64,000 nucleotides of DNA from Shewanella fodinae (GCF_014651955.1 NZ_BMXW01000010.1:1-64000); one strand, 5' to 3'. Shown: positions 52,246 to 62,440, counted from the first letter of the stretch. Made by a program: numbers and translations. Notes: a model not told the origin generated them from the letters alone.

Positions 52246-55200
52246 CTAGGATTTGTCTTCAGTCACTGTGGGACTGACATTGGCCGCAGGTTTCCACCAC
52301 CACATAAAAAAGCGCCGGAACACGCGTTTAAAGTCCTCTAAGATAATATAGAGCATGGGCACCAGGATCAGTGTCACCACGGTGGAAAACAGAATACCAA
52401 AGGCTAAGGATACCGCCATGGGGATGACAATTTTGGCCTGTAGACTCTTTTCCATAATAATGGGAACTAGTCCGACAAAGGTGGTCAGTGAGGTCAGGAT
52501 AATTGCCCGGAAACGCTCGCAACCTGAATTAATCGCGGCTTTAAGCGTTGAGTGGCCTTCTTCTCTGGCGCGGTTAACGAAGTCCACCAGAATAAGTGAA
52601 TCGTTCACCACCACCCCGGCCAGCGCCACGATACCACATAGACTCAAGACGCTCATTGACAGCCCCAGTAGCAGGTGACCAAACAGCGCACCAATCATAC
52701 CAAATGGGATCACCGACATGATGATCAACGGCTGACTGTAAGAGCGCAGTGGTACTGCCATCAGTGCATAAATGGTAAAGATGGCGAAGATAAAGCCTTT
52801 GACTAGGCCAACTACGGCATCCTGTTCATCCTGACTGGCACCATCGAGAGTCGTGGCGATATCTGGGTACTTTTTCTGTAATTCAGGAATAAATTTTTCC
52901 TGGATCTCACTGACCACCTTAGCAGGTTCGGCTTTCTGCTTATTGGCATTGGCTGTAATTGTAATGGCACGACGCCCATTAACACGGGTAATAGAGTTAT
53001 AGGAATCGCCGATTTCAATGGCCGCAACGCTACTGAAAGGCACTGATTTACCATCGGCTGTGCGGATCAGCATATTTTCCAGATAACCTATGGTACGGCG
53101 CTGATCCTGTGGATAGCGCACCATCACTTTCACTTCTTCCTTGTTGCGCAGAATACGTTGCGCCTCATAACCGTAGAAACCATAACGCACCTGGCGGGCT
53201 AGATCCGACAAGGTCAGCCCCAGTGCTTCTGCTTCTGGGCGGATTTTCAGGCGGATTTCATGACTACCAGAAGAGAAGTTGTCAGTAATATCATAAACAC
53301 CATCGTAGGTTGCCAGTTTCTGCTTCAGATCAGCCGCCGCGGCTGACAGTTCTTCCAGGTTGGCTGAAATCAGTCGGAAGGAGATATCGCCGCCGGCACC
53401 GTTAGTGCTGGCATTGATATTGAGGTTCTTCACCGCCACCATTTCCGGTAACTGGGCGCGCCAGGCATCTGCAATTGCCACACCGTCTACCGCCCGGTCT
53501 TCAGCCTTAGTGAGCTCGGCAAAGATAAAGGCAGACGTGCGGCTATCCATGTTGATAAAACTGTGCTTGACCACAGGATAGCCGAGCTCTTTTTCCATTT
53601 TGTCATTCATGGCATACAGCGCATCTTCCACCTGCTGAGTGACTTTCAGGGTGTTGCTTTCCGAGCTGCCTTCATCCATCTCTAGCTGCACCTGGATAAA
53701 GTCCGATGGAATATCTGGGAAAAAGACCCAACGCACATGTCCGGTTTGCACCAATGCAATGGAAATCAGCAAAACGCCAATGAATACTGCAACGACACTG
53801 TAGCGATGCGGGATCATTCGCTCCATGAAGTTACGGTAGCTATGATTGATAAAGTACTGCACCCGGGCGTTGAAGGCTTGACGGAAGCGTCCTATCCAGC
53901 CGGGTTTGCTGTGGCTTTGTTTCATGTGCGCCAGATGCGCTGGCAGAATAAACTTGGATTCAATCAGCGAGAAGCTAAGACACAAGGTGACAATCAACCC
54001 GATAGAGATCCAGATAATGCCCATCGGCCCTGGCACCATCAACATCGGAATAAATGCCGCGATGGTGGTCAGTACCCCGAAAGTTGCTGGCATGGCGACT
54101 TTTTTGGCACCACGGATAACGTTGTCAACGGAGAAACCTTTCTCTTCCACTTCTGTATGGGCGCTTTCACCAATAACAATGGCGTCGTCTACCACTATCC
54201 CTAGCACTAGAATAAAGGCGAATAGCGTCAGCATATTAATCGACAGATTAAACGGTTCCAATGGCATCAGCGCCAGTGAACCGAGGAAACAGACCGGCAG
54301 CCCCATCATCACCCAGAAGGCCAGTTTGATATCCAAGAACAACGCCAAAATGATAAATACCAACAGCGCACCATAGGCCATGTTGGATAACATCATACTG
54401 AGACGGCCTTTGAGGTAATGGGTCAGATCGCCCCAGTAATCCAACTGCGCGCCTGGCGGCAGCGTTGCCTTGCGTTTGGCGATATAGGCTTTGACTTGAT
54501 CGGCAATGTCCAACGCGTTTTGGTCGTCAATGCTGGTCACTTCAATAATGGCTGCGGGTTTTTGATCAAAACGGGTATAGTCCATCCGTTCTTCAAAACC
54601 ATCTTTAATATCTGCCACCATCGGCAGCATGATACGGCTACCATCAGGTTGGGTTTTTACCACGATTTTAGCAAAATCATCGGCGGTATAAGCTTGGCCC
54701 TTGGTACGCAGCAGAATATCACCATCTTCTGCGCGGATAGCACCGCCAGGTAAGTCCAGTGAGGAGTTCTGTACGGCTTGCGCCACTTCCGTGAATGTCA
54801 GCCCGTATTCGCGCATCTTGTCTTCAGAAACTTCGATGCCGATTTCGTAATCGAGTACGCCGGAGACTTTGGCCTGAGTTACCGCAGGCAAACTGGTGAG
54901 TTCGTCGCGAATGGTCTTGGCCAGCTCTTTCATCTCATGGGGTGCTAAATCGCCATACACCGACACCCAGATAACGTTGTTTTCCGGCCGAATGCGGTAG
55001 ATGTTGGGCTTTTCAATGGCCGCAGGGAAGGTGGCGATAGCGTCCACCCGCAACTTGGCCTCGTCAAGAACATCTTTAGGATCATAACCATCCTGCACTT
55101 CGATGGTGACATTGCCTACGCCGTCACCGGCAACTGAAGTGATTTTCTTGATCCCAGGGACATCTCGTAAGGCTTCTTCAATCTTGATGGTGATCCCTTC

Positions 55201-55392
55201 TTCGATCTCCTGCGGGGCAGCACCTGGGTAGGCCACCGAGATCCGCAGATAGTTGAGATCAAATGTCGGAAATATCTCTTTATTGATGGTAAATGCCGAC
55301 ACCACCCCACCAATAATCAAGATCCACATCAGCAGGTTTGCCGCAACATTATTACGCGCAAACCAGGCAATAATTCCGGTTTCCTTTTCCAT
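52246..55392 (-). CDS. RND family inner membrane efflux pump
   Basis: 1048-residue proton-driven pump of the hydrophobe/amphiphile RND group, twelve helices and two large periplasmic loops. The N-terminus (WFARNNVAANLLMWILIIGGVVSAF, then EIFPTFDLNYLRISVAYPGAAPQEIEE) is typical of the AcrB-like subgroup common in marine gammaproteobacteria. Proton-relay acids are in LGIVVDDAIVIGES, and the C-terminal half has GVVVNDSLILVDF. It begins one base inside the stop of the adaptor gene (TGATG), so the two are co-translated. No outer membrane factor is adjacent, so a TolC elsewhere is presumed. Substrates unknown. Confidence 0.93.
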   Translation of the reverse strand: MEKETGIIAWFARNNVAANLLMWILIIGGVVSAFTINKEIFPTFDLNYLRISVAYPGAAPQEIEEGITIKIEEALRDVPGIKKITSVAGDGVGNVTIEVQDGYDPKDVLDEAKLRVDAIATFPAAIEKPNIYRIRPENNVIWVSVYGDLAPHEMKELAKTIRDELTSLPAVTQAKVSGVLDYEIGIEVSEDKMREYGLTFTEVAQAVQNSSLDLPGGAIRAEDGDILLRTKGQAYTADDFAKIVVKTQPDGSRIMLPMVADIKDGFEERMDYTRFDQKPAAIIEVTSIDDQNALDIADQVKAYIAKRKATLPPGAQLDYWGDLTHYLKGRLSMMLSNMAYGALLVFIILALFLDIKLAFWVMMGLPVCFLGSLALMPLEPFNLSINMLTLFAFILVLGIVVDDAIVIGESAHTEVEEKGFSVDNVIRGAKKVAMPATFGVLTTIAAFIPMLMVPGPMGIIWISIGLIVTLCLSFSLIESKFILPAHLAHMKQSHSKPGWIGRFRQAFNARVQYFINHSYRNFMERMIPHRYSVVAVFIGVLLISIALVQTGHVRWVFFPDIPSDFIQVQLEMDEGSSESNTLKVTQQVEDALYAMNDKMEKELGYPVVKHSFINMDSRTSAFIFAELTKAEDRAVDGVAIADAWRAQLPEMVAVKNLNINASTNGAGGDISFRLISANLEELSAAAADLKQKLATYDGVYDITDNFSSGSHEIRLKIRPEAEALGLTLSDLARQVRYGFYGYEAQRILRNKEEVKVMVRYPQDQRRTIGYLENMLIRTADGKSVPFSSVAAIEIGDSYNSITRVNGRRAITITANANKQKAEPAKVVSEIQEKFIPELQKKYPDIATTLDGASQDEQDAVVGLVKGFIFAIFTIYALMAVPLRSYSQPLIIMSVIPFGMIGALFGHLLLGLSMSVLSLCGIVALAGVVVNDSLILVDFVNRAREEGHSTLKAAINSGCERFRAIILTSLTTFVGLVPIIMEKSLQAKIVIPMAVSLAFGILFSTVVTLILVPMLYIILEDFKRVFRRFFMWWWKPAANVSPTVTEDKS

Positions 55393-56618
55393 CAGCGATC
55401 TCCGGCATTAGCCAGACGCTGGTCGTCTTGTGCGTCCTGTGGTGTATGAGATGAGCCTTTATCCTGACCCGCAACTTTTACCAACTGGCCGGTACTCATA
55501 TGGTTAAGTGATGTCAGCGACACCCGCTCGCCGTCTTTGAGGCTGTCTTTGATGTATACCGAATCCAGATCGGTGCGCACCACATTGACCTTGCGCATCT
55601 CCACCTTGCTATCTGTACCAATCACTGCGACTTGATTGTTACGTACCAGATGACTAGGCAGTTTAACGACGTCATCCACTGAACGCCCTTGAATAGAGGC
55701 ATCCACGAAGCTGCCAAACTTCAGCGGCAGCTGACCAGGCTCGCGGTATTGTCGCAGGTATGGGTCTTTTACTTCGGCAACCAGATACACCATGCGGTTA
55801 TCAGGGTCGATGACACCTTCACTGCGTACTACTGTGGCGCGCCAGTTAATGGTTTTACCGCCGAGCTGGGTGCTCAGGGTCACTTCAGTAAAGGGATGGT
55901 CGATGGATTCCAGATAAGCCAAATCTTTGTTGGCTAACGGTAAACGCACTTCGGCAATGGCAGTGTCATACAGTTCGCCCAACTGATTGCCCACACTGAC
56001 GTATTGGCCTAAATCGACGCTACGGCTGCGAACCAGGCCATCAAAAGGCGCACGGATAACCGTGCGTTCCAGATTACGTTTGGCACGATCCAGCGCTGCT
56101 TCGGCGTATTTGACATTTGCCTGTGCTTCTTTTAACTGCGGCACACGTAGACCAAGTTCTGGCGGGACACCTTTAAAGCCAGAAAAATCCACTTTGGCGA
56201 CTTTGCCGCGGGCGATCTCTTCATCCAATGCGGCTTTATTTTGTGCCAAGGTCGCTTCTGCTTGGCGCAAGTCGGCTTGATAATCAAATGGTTCGATAAC
56301 GGCTAGTTCATCACCGGCTTTGACCATTCCGCCAGCAACAAAACTTGGGGCGATGGTGACAATACGGCCTTTCACTTCGCTTACCAGTTGGGTTTTGTAT
56401 TTAGGATTGACGGTGCCATAGGAGGGCAGCGCCAGCGATATCGTTTGCGGCTTCACTGTTAGTACATCGACTACTGGTACCGGAACCTCTTCTGGTTTCT
56501 GCGGCGGCGTTTTCTTGGTGGCGAACAACACACCGACCACGACAATAGCAACTAGAATGATTGCAACGGGAGGAAGTACTCGTCTCAAAAAGATATTCAT
56601 ACGCTTTTTTCTGTCCAT
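55392..56618 (-). CDS. RND periplasmic adaptor (membrane fusion protein)
   Basis: 408-residue HlyD/AcrA-like adaptor. An N-terminal membrane helix (VLPPVAIILVAIVVVGVLFAT) anchors it, followed by a lipoyl half-motif (VSEVKGRIVTIAPSFVAGGMVKAGDELAVIEPFDYQ; shown in part), an alpha hairpin with many Ala and Glu (about 115-190), the second lipoyl half (VIRAPFDGLVRSRSVDLGQYVS) and beta-barrel domains. It links the RND pump to an outer membrane channel. The frame offers Met at 56618 and 56600, neither with a strong ribosome binding site. First gene of a two-gene operon with the pump. Confidence 0.92.
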   Translation of the reverse strand: MDRKKRMNIFLRRVLPPVAIILVAIVVVGVLFATKKTPPQKPEEVPVPVVDVLTVKPQTISLALPSYGTVNPKYKTQLVSEVKGRIVTIAPSFVAGGMVKAGDELAVIEPFDYQADLRQAEATLAQNKAALDEEIARGKVAKVDFSGFKGVPPELGLRVPQLKEAQANVKYAEAALDRAKRNLERTVIRAPFDGLVRSRSVDLGQYVSVGNQLGELYDTAIAEVRLPLANKDLAYLESIDHPFTEVTLSTQLGGKTINWRATVVRSEGVIDPDNRMVYLVAEVKDPYLRQYREPGQLPLKFGSFVDASIQGRSVDDVVKLPSHLVRNNQVAVIGTDSKVEMRKVNVVRTDLDSVYIKDSLKDGERVSLTSLNHMSTGQLVKVAGQDKGSSHTPQDAQDDQRLANAGDR

Positions 56619-56739
56619 ACTGGCAGCGAAATCTGCGGCCTAAATTACCAGAGACACCACTACCGATAAACGAGTTTTTGTAAAACAAATGTATCAAAAA
56701 CTAACGGTGTGGTGGCGGGGCAATCGCCATCCTGGAAAA

Positions 56740-56759
56740 AAGGAACCCTGAGGTTCCTT
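56740..56759 (-). terminator. Terminator of srmB
   Basis: AAGGAACC/GGTTCCTT stem with loop of four bases; on the minus strand it continues into a T-run, 23 bases after the srmB stop. Confidence 0.85.
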
Positions 56760-56782
56760 GTTTACCGATATATCATTTATTA

Positions 56783-58003
56783 CTAATTTTTAGCTTTGTT
56801 TTTGCTCATTTTTTTCGTAGTAGCCTTGCTCGGTTTCTTTTTCACCGGCACCCGCGCTTCTTTATGTTTCGGCCGTAGTGCTTCAATCACCCGGCGTTTC
56901 AGCTTTTGCTCAGTATAGCGTTCGATTTTGCTGAGGATCAGCATATCGTGCGCTTCCACTAGCGAAATAGCCGTGCCTTTCTTACCAGCGCGGCCGGTTC
57001 GACCGATACGATGCACATAGATGTCAGCGGTCCGTGGCATGTCATAGTTGATCACATGGGTAATGTCATCCACATCAATGCCTCGGGCGGCCACATCGGT
57101 GGCAAGCAGCACATTAACTTCACCCTTAGTAAACCGGCCCAGCGCCTGAAAGCGTTTTTTCTGCTCCATATCCCCCCGCATAAATGCGGCAGGAATACCG
57201 GCTTGCAGCAGCTGTCCTTCCAGACTGGCGACTACTTCGCGGGTTTTCGCAAAGACGATGGCACGGGTGACCTCTTCCTGTTTAAGAATATGGCACAACA
57301 GGGCAAATTTATGTGTTGTGTCATCCGCCAGATGCACCCACTGATGGATTTTAGCTTTCTCACTGCGAGGTGGCTCGGCTTCGACAACGGCCGGATCGTG
57401 TAGCAATTCCTTGGCAAAATTACGCACGCCATTCCCTTCCAGCGTGGCTGAAAACAGCATGGTTTGCTGGCGTTTCTGCGCTTCAATGACAATCGATTTC
57501 ACTACCTGAGCAAAGCCCATGTCGAGCATACGGTCAGCTTCATCGATGATCAGTATTTCCACTTCGGTAGCACTGAATAGCCCTTTATCCATGTAGTCCA
57601 GCAAACGACCCGGGGTAGCGACCATGAGATCGATATTGCCGCGCAGCGCTTGCTCTTGTGGACCATAGGGCACGCCACCAGTGACGATGCCCATAGTCAG
57701 ATCGACATGAGTGGCTAGATGGCTGGCATAACGGTGCACCTGACTGGCAAGTTCTCGCGTTGGTGTTAACACTAATACTCGCGCCTGACCTGGGCGGCGC
57801 CGTGGGAAATCCAGCAAGTGTTGTAATGCCGGCAGCAGGAAGCTGGCAGTTTTGCCGGTGCCGGTTGGCGCATGGGCTAACACATCCCGTTGCTCCATGG
57901 CCAGCGGAATGGTCAGTTGCTGAATAGTAGTGGGGGTTTTATGCCCCATGGTTTTCAGGGATGCCAGCAGTTCTGGCTCCAGTTCGAACTCTTCAAATTG
58001 CAT
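56783..58003 (-). CDS. srmB: ATP-dependent RNA helicase SrmB
   Basis: 406-residue DEAD-box helicase for early 50S ribosome assembly. Motifs: MQFEEFELEPELLASLKTMG start, Q motif TPTTIQQ, Walker A APTGTGKT, PTRELA, TPGRLLDY, DEAD in IIDEADRMLDMG, SAT in LFSATLEG, and HRIGRTGRAG. The tail is basic (KKKPSKATTKKMSKNKAKN), fitting RNA binding. The start ATG at 58003 gives the standard N-terminus; the frame upstream to 58144 is not needed. TrmN6 lies 80 bases upstream on the same strand. In E. coli the two are neighbours but divergent, so the arrangement is slightly different here. Confidence 0.93.
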   Translation of the reverse strand: MQFEEFELEPELLASLKTMGHKTPTTIQQLTIPLAMEQRDVLAHAPTGTGKTASFLLPALQHLLDFPRRRPGQARVLVLTPTRELASQVHRYASHLATHVDLTMGIVTGGVPYGPQEQALRGNIDLMVATPGRLLDYMDKGLFSATEVEILIIDEADRMLDMGFAQVVKSIVIEAQKRQQTMLFSATLEGNGVRNFAKELLHDPAVVEAEPPRSEKAKIHQWVHLADDTTHKFALLCHILKQEEVTRAIVFAKTREVVASLEGQLLQAGIPAAFMRGDMEQKKRFQALGRFTKGEVNVLLATDVAARGIDVDDITHVINYDMPRTADIYVHRIGRTGRAGKKGTAISLVEAHDMLILSKIERYTEQKLKRRVIEALRPKHKEARVPVKKKPSKATTKKMSKNKAKN

Positions 58004-58082
58004 GCAGGAACTCTCAGTGAATATCGCGCGGCAGTATACCTGCTCGTCAACAATCTTTATAGCGTAGCCGAACACTTTAGCA

Positions 58083-58784
58083 TCAGAGTTTAAGATAAAA
58101 ATCTTGGGTGAGCTGTCGCATCGCGGTGGAATAACGGCCATCACTATCGCGTACCCAGATTGGCGACATTAACGGTGCTGTGTCACTGCTTTGCTTGCTG
58201 ACCAGCAACAGGCTGCGGTTGGGCTCTTTGCCGGGGCGGCCACTAACATCCAGTTGTTGTAGCAGATGCAGACCGACCTGTTGTAACTGACGTTGTAGTG
58301 AAGGCACGTTGTGCCACGGCAGGATCAGGCTGGCTACCCCCTGCGGCTGCAATAATCTCGCAAGCGCTGCCGCCAATTCGGCATAACTCAGATAATCGGT
58401 GTGGCGGGCACTCGCTCTGCCTGGCAATGATGCGTGCGGACCGTTTTCAAAATAAGGCGGATTACACAGAATGTGGTCATAGGAGCTTGGCGGGCTGAAT
58501 TGCTGGATACTGCAGTGATGCAGTTGTAGACGCTCGTACCAAGGACTGGCCGCGAAATTTTTCAAACATACAGTTGCCGCCTGAGCATCTAGCTCTACCG
58601 CATCAATCTGCGCCTGGCTGCGCTGGGCGGCCATCAGACTCAACAAACCACTGCCAGCACCAATATCCAGTATTTTCTCCGCCTGTTGTAGTGGTGCCCA
58701 CGCGCCCAGTAGTACGCCATCGGTACTGACGGGCATGCCACAACCGGTATCATCGACATGAAATTGTTTGAAACTAAAGCCCAC
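58083..58784 (-). CDS. trmN6: tRNA1(Val) adenine-37 N6-methyltransferase TrmN6
   Basis: 233-residue SAM-dependent methyltransferase that modifies A37 of valine tRNA (E. coli YfiC). The start resembles E. coli: GFSFKQFHVDD and MPVSTDGVLLGAWAP. Motif I is LDIGAGSGLLSLMAAQR, the acidic motif VELD, and the N6-adenine signature NPPYF in ILCNPPYFENG. I choose GTG at 58784 because AGGATG lies six bases upstream; ATG 58793 would place that site on top of itself. The frame opens far upstream at 59003, but those residues are not protein-like. Probably in one transcript with srmB. Confidence 0.92.
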   Translation of the reverse strand: MGFSFKQFHVDDTGCGMPVSTDGVLLGAWAPLQQAEKILDIGAGSGLLSLMAAQRSQAQIDAVELDAQAATVCLKNFAASPWYERLQLHHCSIQQFSPPSSYDHILCNPPYFENGPHASLPGRASARHTDYLSYAELAAALARLLQPQGVASLILPWHNVPSLQRQLQQVGLHLLQQLDVSGRPGKEPNRSLLLVSKQSSDTAPLMSPIWVRDSDGRYSTAMRQLTQDFYLKL

Positions 58785-59172
58785 GATTAACATCCTGAAA
58801 CACAAAAATTCCGCCGGCGCATTGTAATCCTGCCTGGTATTTTTGTCCTGTTGTCGCTGTGGCGATGGCTGTTTTTGGCAACTTATGCTGAGAGTTACAA
58901 CGCAAACCGAACTAACGGCTGCCGTTTTTTTACTGGAGTGCTCTTGCCCCTGTCGGTTGCCTTTGGTAATAGTGAAAGCCGAAAACACACATATATGAAA
59001 CAAAACAGCGTCAGTTGTCGCTAAGTGGTCAGTTTTGCCGACAGTGACTGATTGTCTGAAATGGCCGATTGCGGGGAGTTTTTCCGGTGCATTTCGGCTA
59101 AAAATTGCGGACAGATATGCCGTTTATAATCATAAATTCTTTATAAAAACATAATAAATACAGAGGCATCTT
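58785..59172. other. Divergent intergenic region trmN6-brnQ
   Basis: 388 bases without a supported gene. A perfect TATAAT lies at 59125-59130, 43 bases before the brnQ start, with only a weak -35 region. A+T content rises towards brnQ. No riboswitch signature was recognised, though amino acid transporters are often controlled from such leaders. Confidence 0.4.
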
Positions 59173-60567
59173 GTGCATGATAAACAATTGACAGTCGCTG
59201 ATACCCTGAGCCTGGGGTTCATGACTTTCGCTTTTTTTCTGGGTGCTGGAAACCTGATTTTCCCACCATTTGCTGGCTATCAAGCTGGTGATCATAGCTA
59301 TACTGCCATGTTGGGGTTTCTGATCACGGCGGTGGGGTTGCCATTGGCTGGGCTGATCGCCGTTGCCAAAGCCAAGGGGCGGGTGATGCGCATGCTGCCT
59401 GCTACGGCGGCAACACTGTTTGCGGCTGCCATCTATATTATTATCGGTCCTGCGTTTGCTGCACCACGTACTAGTCTGGTGGCCTTTGAAATCGGTGCCC
59501 GGCCGTTTCTAACGGATGTGGAGAGTACACTTACTATCGGTGGATTGGTGCTCAACGAAGCACAGTTGTATTTCACCGCAGCATTTTTTGCGGTGGTCAT
59601 GTTGTTGGCCGCTTTCCCCGGACGGTTAATGGACAGTGTTGGCAAGGTGTTGACGCCTGTGCTGCTATTACTGCTGGTGGCATTGGCGCTGTCGGTGGTG
59701 GAATTTATTGGCAACCCTATGCCCGCCGCAACCGGTGATTATGCATTGCATCCGCTAAGTAAGGGGATTGTCGAAGGCTACAACACGATGGACACGCTGG
59801 CTTCGCTGATGTTCGGCGTGCTAATTATTGACTTGCTGCGTCAAAAAGATATTCATGACACCAGCTTACAGACCCGTTACCTGATCTGGGCCGCGTTGAT
59901 TGCGGCGGCGGGTCTGGCGTTTGTTTATGTCTCGCTGTTTATTCTGGGGGCCACGGCAGGCGATTTGGCCAAGGGCACCGAAAATGGTGGGCAGATCTTA
60001 ACCAATTATGTGACGCATCAGTTTGGTTATACCGGCACCATTGCGTTGTCGGTGGTGGTGAGTTTGGCCTGTCTGACTACAGCGGTGGGGCTAGTCAGTG
60101 CTTGTTCCGATTTTTTCAGCAGTTTGCTGCCGAAGCTGACTTATCGCATGTTGGTGGTGGTATTAAGTGTTATCTGTGCCGTCGTGGCAAATGTTGGGTT
60201 GAGTCAGTTGATTTCTATCAGTATCCCGGTGTTGATGATGGTCTATCCCGTTGCCATCGCGCTGGTACTGGTCACCTTCGTTAATAACTGGTTCCGCAAT
60301 CCGCGACTGGCACACCGGGCGGCACTCAGTGTCGCACTGATTTTTGGGATTTTTGACGGGCTAAAAGTGGCGGCGGCATCGTTGCAATCCTTTGATGTTA
60401 AATCGGAAAGCCCTGTTACCATGGCCTTGGTACATTTTGTTGAAGGGGTTTCACCCGTAATGTCGAAGATGCCGCTATATGATCAGGGCATGGCGTGGCT
60501 GGTGCCGACGTTGATTGTGGTGATAGGCTGTTTCTTCTTCGGTAAAAAGCCGCCCATTAACAGCTGA
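59173..60567 (+). CDS. brnQ: Branched-chain amino acid transporter BrnQ
   Basis: 464-residue inner membrane cation symporter of the LIVCS family, importing leucine, isoleucine and valine. The N-terminus FMTFAFFLGAGNLIFPPFAGYQAG is diagnostic. About twelve helices; further matches are GYNTMDTLASLMFGVLIIDLL and IALSVVVSLACLTTAVGLV. The start is GTG 59173 with AGAGG six bases upstream. It is followed by xerD after 65 bases, but the xerD group is a separate unit in most relatives. Confidence 0.93.
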   Translation: MHDKQLTVADTLSLGFMTFAFFLGAGNLIFPPFAGYQAGDHSYTAMLGFLITAVGLPLAGLIAVAKAKGRVMRMLPATAATLFAAAIYIIIGPAFAAPRTSLVAFEIGARPFLTDVESTLTIGGLVLNEAQLYFTAAFFAVVMLLAAFPGRLMDSVGKVLTPVLLLLLVALALSVVEFIGNPMPAATGDYALHPLSKGIVEGYNTMDTLASLMFGVLIIDLLRQKDIHDTSLQTRYLIWAALIAAAGLAFVYVSLFILGATAGDLAKGTENGGQILTNYVTHQFGYTGTIALSVVVSLACLTTAVGLVSACSDFFSSLLPKLTYRMLVVVLSVICAVVANVGLSQLISISIPVLMMVYPVAIALVLVTFVNNWFRNPRLAHRAALSVALIFGIFDGLKVAAASLQSFDVKSESPVTMALVHFVEGVSPVMSKMPLYDQGMAWLVPTLIVVIGCFFFGKKPPINS

Positions 60568-60632
60568 CATAGTATCTGTGCGATGACGGCGTTATGCTGT
60601 TGGTCGTTATCGCACCGAGGGTTTATAACGTC

Positions 60633-61538
60633 ATGGCCCAGCCGTCCTACCATCCCGATCCATTGATTGAGGGCTTTCTTGATGAACTCTGGTCCAACAG
60701 GGGCCTCAGTGATAATACCCTCAGCGCTTACCGCAGCGATTTGCAGCATTTTGAAGCGTACTTGCAGCAACGTCAGGTCGCGTTGCGTGATGCTGGGCGC
60801 GAGGTGATTCAGGATTACCTCGGCTGGCGCTTTGAGCAAGGGGCCGCCAGTACATCCAGTGCCCGTTTGCTCTCCAGTTTGCGACGTTTTTATGGTTTCC
60901 TGCTGACCCGACAGCTGATTACCGAAGATCCCCTAGCATTAATCGCCTCCCCAAAGTTGCCGCGAAAACTGCCGGATACGTTAAGCGAGGCTGATGTGGA
61001 TGCGTTGCTGGCCGAACCCAATAGTGAGGACACCGTTGAAGGGCGTGATAAGGCAATGCTGGAGTTGTTGTATGCCACCGGTTTGCGTGTCAGTGAACTG
61101 GTTGCCTTAACGCTGGAGCAGATAAGTCTGCGGCAGGGGCTGGTGCGTATTACCGGCAAAGGCGGCAAAGAGCGGTTGGTGCCGATGGGAGAAGTCGCTA
61201 TCAGCGAACTGGAGCGGTATCTGCAGCAGAACCGTCCGGCGTTGCTGGCTTATGGTCAAAGTGATGTGGTGTTTCCGTCTAACCGTGGTCGCATGATGAC
61301 CCGCCAGACCTTCTGGTATCGTATTAAGCTGTATGCCCAGCGGGCGGGCATCCATAAAGCTTTATCACCACATACGTTGCGGCATGCCTTTGCTACTCAT
61401 TTATTGAATCACGGTGCTGACTTAAGGGTGGTACAGTTGCTACTAGGACACAGTTCGCTGTCGACCACGCAGATCTATACCCATGTTGCCAACGCCCGCC
61501 TGCAGGCGTTGCATGCGGCACATCACCCGCGAGGCTGA
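60633..61538 (+). CDS. xerD: Site-specific tyrosine recombinase XerD
   Basis: 301-residue recombinase that with XerC resolves chromosome dimers at dif. The N-terminal SAM-like domain (LSDNTLSAYRSDLQHF) covers about 1-100, and the catalytic domain has all six residues in YATGLRVSEL (Arg), GKGGKERLVP (Lys), HTLRHAFATHLLNHGADL (His, Arg), LGHSSLSTTQIYTHV (His, Tyr nucleophile). The ATG at 60633 gives the family length; GAGGG lies about ten bases upstream. First gene of the conserved xerD-dsbC-recJ order, which supports the XerD rather than XerC call. Confidence 0.95.
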   Translation: MAQPSYHPDPLIEGFLDELWSNRGLSDNTLSAYRSDLQHFEAYLQQRQVALRDAGREVIQDYLGWRFEQGAASTSSARLLSSLRRFYGFLLTRQLITEDPLALIASPKLPRKLPDTLSEADVDALLAEPNSEDTVEGRDKAMLELLYATGLRVSELVALTLEQISLRQGLVRITGKGGKERLVPMGEVAISELERYLQQNRPALLAYGQSDVVFPSNRGRMMTRQTFWYRIKLYAQRAGIHKALSPHTLRHAFATHLLNHGADLRVVQLLLGHSSLSTTQIYTHVANARLQALHAAHHPRG

Positions 61539-61636
61539 GGAATTTGCTTTCTGATGCACTTGGCGGTAACTTTCAACCACTGAACAGGTCTGAATCGATA
61601 ACTGGTGTTCTGCAGACCGTAAACCAAGGAATTCTC

Positions 61637-62353
61637 ATGAAGTTAACCCGTACACTTTCCCTGTGTCTGGCGCTGGCGGTTACACCGCTGGTACACGCCG
61701 CATCCTCCAGTCAGACCGATCAACTAAAACAAAGATTAAGTAGCGTGCTGGGGATTGAGGTGCAATCGCTCTCAGCGTCTCCCATTGCCGGGTTGCTGCA
61801 GGCGGTCACTAGCCACGGCGTGTTGTATGTCAGCGAAGACGGTAGCAAGTTGTTTCATGGCAATATCTATGATCTGAATAATGACATGGAAAATCTCACT
61901 GAAGCGGCAATGTCTGGACCGCGCTTGCAAATGCTCAAGCCCTTTGAAAGTAAGATGCTGGTGTATAAAGCCAAAGATCAAAAACATGTGGTGACTGTGT
62001 TTACTGATGTCACCTGTGGTTACTGCCGCAAACTGCACAGCCAGATGCAGCAGTATAACGATCTGGGCATCACCATTCGTTATTTGGCATATCCGCGTCA
62101 GGGCGTACCGTCGGCCGTTGCTGATGAGATGGAAGCGGTTTGGTGTTCAAAAGATCCTAAAAAAGCCATGGATGAAGCCAAAGCCGGTAAAAACATCATG
62201 GTTGCCAAGTGTGATGCCGATATTGCCGGACAGTATCAACTGGGTGAAAAAATGGGCATTACCGGCACCCCCTCGATGATCCTAGAAGACGGCTCTATGG
62301 TGCCCGGCTATCTGCCGCCAGAGCAGTTGCTGCAAAGCCTGAAAATGCACTAA
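61637..62353 (+). CDS. dsbC: Thiol:disulfide interchange protein DsbC
   Basis: 238-residue periplasmic disulfide isomerase. Signal peptide MKLTRTLSLCLALAVTPLVHA, N-terminal dimerisation domain to about residue 80, and a thioredoxin fold with the active site Cys127-Gly-Tyr-Cys130 (TDVTCGYCRK) and cis-Pro in GTPSMIL. It reshuffles wrong disulfides and is kept reduced by DsbD. AAGGA lies six bases before the ATG. It sits between xerD and recJ as in E. coli and relatives. A terminator follows and overlaps the region before recJ. Confidence 0.95.
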   Translation: MKLTRTLSLCLALAVTPLVHAASSSQTDQLKQRLSSVLGIEVQSLSASPIAGLLQAVTSHGVLYVSEDGSKLFHGNIYDLNNDMENLTEAAMSGPRLQMLKPFESKMLVYKAKDQKHVVTVFTDVTCGYCRKLHSQMQQYNDLGITIRYLAYPRQGVPSAVADEMEAVWCSKDPKKAMDEAKAGKNIMVAKCDADIAGQYQLGEKMGITGTPSMILEDGSMVPGYLPPEQLLQSLKMH

Positions 62354-62371
62354 CCCAATAGTGCGTGGGCC

Positions 62372-62400
62372 AAAAAGGCGGGCAAAATGCTCGCCTTTTT
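62372..62400 (+). terminator. Rho-independent terminator between dsbC and recJ
   Basis: AAAAAGGCG/CGCCTTTTT with inner GC/GC pairs and a short loop. It lies only 40 bases before the recJ start, so recJ either depends on read-through or has a promoter within this gap. Confidence 0.8.
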
Positions 62401-62440
62401 GCTATCTTGCCTGCAGCATTTGTTAGCCAGTGAAACCGCC

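Noticed and set aside
53737..54376. Long antisense frames inside the RND pump gene
   Set aside because: Shadow frames of a conserved 1048-residue pump; no start signals or protein families.
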